A stretch of DNA of 64,000 nt. It comes from Achromobacter sp. UMC46. Lineage in GTDB: Bacteria; Pseudomonadota; Gammaproteobacteria; Burkholderiales; Burkholderiaceae_B. Shown piece after piece: positions 63,641-64,000 of this stretch; position 1 is the first letter of the stretch; each line of letters starts with the position of its first letter. The stretch covers positions 744,001 to 808,000 of the forward strand of contig NZ_LZZS01000004.1 of the NCBI RefSeq assembly GCF_014170335.1, in the 5' to 3' direction. The notes beneath the pieces are model-generated. The model saw only the letters and a list, made by a program, of their open reading frames with translations. It searched no databases and was not told where the DNA came from. The position numbers and the translations under genes were made by a program.

Positions 63641-63823
63641 ATGAAAGCGAAACTTGCGCAGTTCTGGAATGACGAAGAAGGCATCACTGCCCTGGAATAT
63701 GGGCTGATCGCCGGGCTGATGGCGGTGGCGATCATCGCTGCAATAGGCTTCTTTACCGGAGGCCTGACCACTCTGTTCACAGACTTGGGCGCCAAGCTTA
63801 CCTCCCAGGGCGGGGCAATCTAA
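63641..63823 (+). CDS. flp: Flp-type IVb pilin
   Basis: The 60-residue prepilin has a short charged leader and the processing motif EEGITALEYGLIAGL, with cleavage after the glycine and the glutamate-tyrosine pair (EY) required for Flp maturation. The hydrophobic helix continues MAVAIIAAIGFF, and the tail is short, typical of Flp/Tad pilins. AGGAG lies upstream of ATG 63641. It is usually the first gene of a tad locus, which would continue past the window. Confidence 0.93.
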   Translation: MKAKLAQFWNDEEGITALEYGLIAGLMAVAIIAAIGFFTGGLTTLFTDLGAKLTSQGGAI

Positions 63824-63848
63824 CGCCCGGCAAGCCGGTCCATGTCGC

Positions 63849-63867
63849 GATGGCCCCTGGGGCCATC
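63849..63867 (+). terminator. Hairpin after flp
   Basis: GATGGCC (63849-63855) pairs with GGCCATC (63861-63867) around a short loop. No T-run follows. Such hairpins often lie between flp and the rest of a tad operon and may let pilin mRNA outnumber downstream mRNA (inference). Confidence 0.4.
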
Positions 63868-63952
63868 CCGACAGGCGGGCTGCTTGACCTGTTCACTGGC
63901 TTCTGTAAGCGGTCTTGAAGTCTGGATTTTTGAATTATCGGAAGGTCCCGCC

Positions 63953-64000
63953 TTGTATCCAGGGGAAGTGTTGTGGTGGCTGCTATTCGCATGCTGGACT
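63953..64000 (+). CDS. Possible start of a prepilin peptidase gene (tadV/cpaA), cut by window end
   Basis: A TTG at 63953 with GGAAGG about 7 bp upstream opens a frame reading LYPGEVLWWLLFACWT to the window end, hydrophobic as expected for the first helix of a TadV-type A24 peptidase. Only 16 codons are visible, so this is a guess supported by the flp gene before it. Confidence 0.3.
   Translation, partial: MYPGEVLWWLLFACWT

Noticed and set aside
1..64000. CRISPR arrays, insertion sequences, tRNA genes or prophage genes
   Set aside because: No spaced identical repeats, transposase motifs, tRNA-like cloverleaf or phage proteins were recognised while reading both strands.

Overview
The window is about two-thirds G+C, gene dense, and free of tRNA, rRNA, insertion sequences or CRISPR. 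Gene content and protein style (FadE/FadB/FadL type beta-oxidation, Wza/Wzc capsule export, GabR-GabT-GabD, a FhaC-type TpsB, Flp pilin) point to a betaproteobacterium of the Burkholderiales, most likely Alcaligenaceae (Achromobacter or Bordetella-like). The genus is inference from protein character; no marker gene is present.

Region 1 (1-13073, all minus strand) is a fatty-acid degradation locus. It reads, in transcription order: TetR-family repressor, FadE acyl-CoA dehydrogenase, a FadI-like thiolase, a FadJ/FadB-like multifunctional enzyme, the FadL outer-membrane porin, a second multifunctional enzyme with reversed domain order, a second thiolase, a DUF4442 thioesterase, a secreted chalcone-isomerase-like protein and FadD (cut by the window edge). 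A PsrA-like palindrome (13085-13098) sits just upstream of the repressor. A GC-rich hairpin follows fadL.

Region 2 (13461-17431, plus) holds a glycosyltransferase-like protein with an AT-rich second half and an 8-T tract, then two LuxR-type regulators whose receiver domains lack the phospho-acceptor aspartate. A long inverted repeat closes this block against the convergent exopolysaccharide operon.

Region 3 (17491-38718) is a colanic-acid-like exopolysaccharide locus built as two divergent operons. The minus operon (30783 down to 17491) has wcaJ, gmm, manC, a VanZ-like gene, gmd, fcl, a flippase, four glycosyltransferases, a Wzy-like polymerase and a WcaF-type acetyltransferase. The plus operon has wza, wzc, manB, pgi and galE. 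Together Pgi, ManB, ManC, Gmd and Fcl make GDP-mannose and GDP-L-fucose, GalE makes UDP-galactose, WcaJ primes the lipid carrier, and Wzx/Wzy/Wza/Wzc flip, polymerise and export. No Wzb-type phosphatase gene is present.

Region 4 (38846-57827) is mostly core: cysE with a short upstream ORF, a sirtuin, an inositol-monophosphatase family gene, gabD/gabT with divergent gabR, a DUF72 gene, a UvrD-type helicase, CorA, a membrane-anchored nuclease, and a four-gene oligopeptide ABC transporter.

Region 5 (57841-64000) is accessory. A glycine/leucine-rich repeat lipoprotein appears co-transcribed with a MarR regulator; next come an orphan TpsB transporter with an altered VRGY motif, a long AT-rich gap with a Fur-like site, a stand-alone MHYT membrane protein, and an Flp pilin with what looks like the first codons of a prepilin peptidase at the window end. 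The repeat lipoprotein-MarR pair next to an orphan TpsB is the best candidate for something undescribed.
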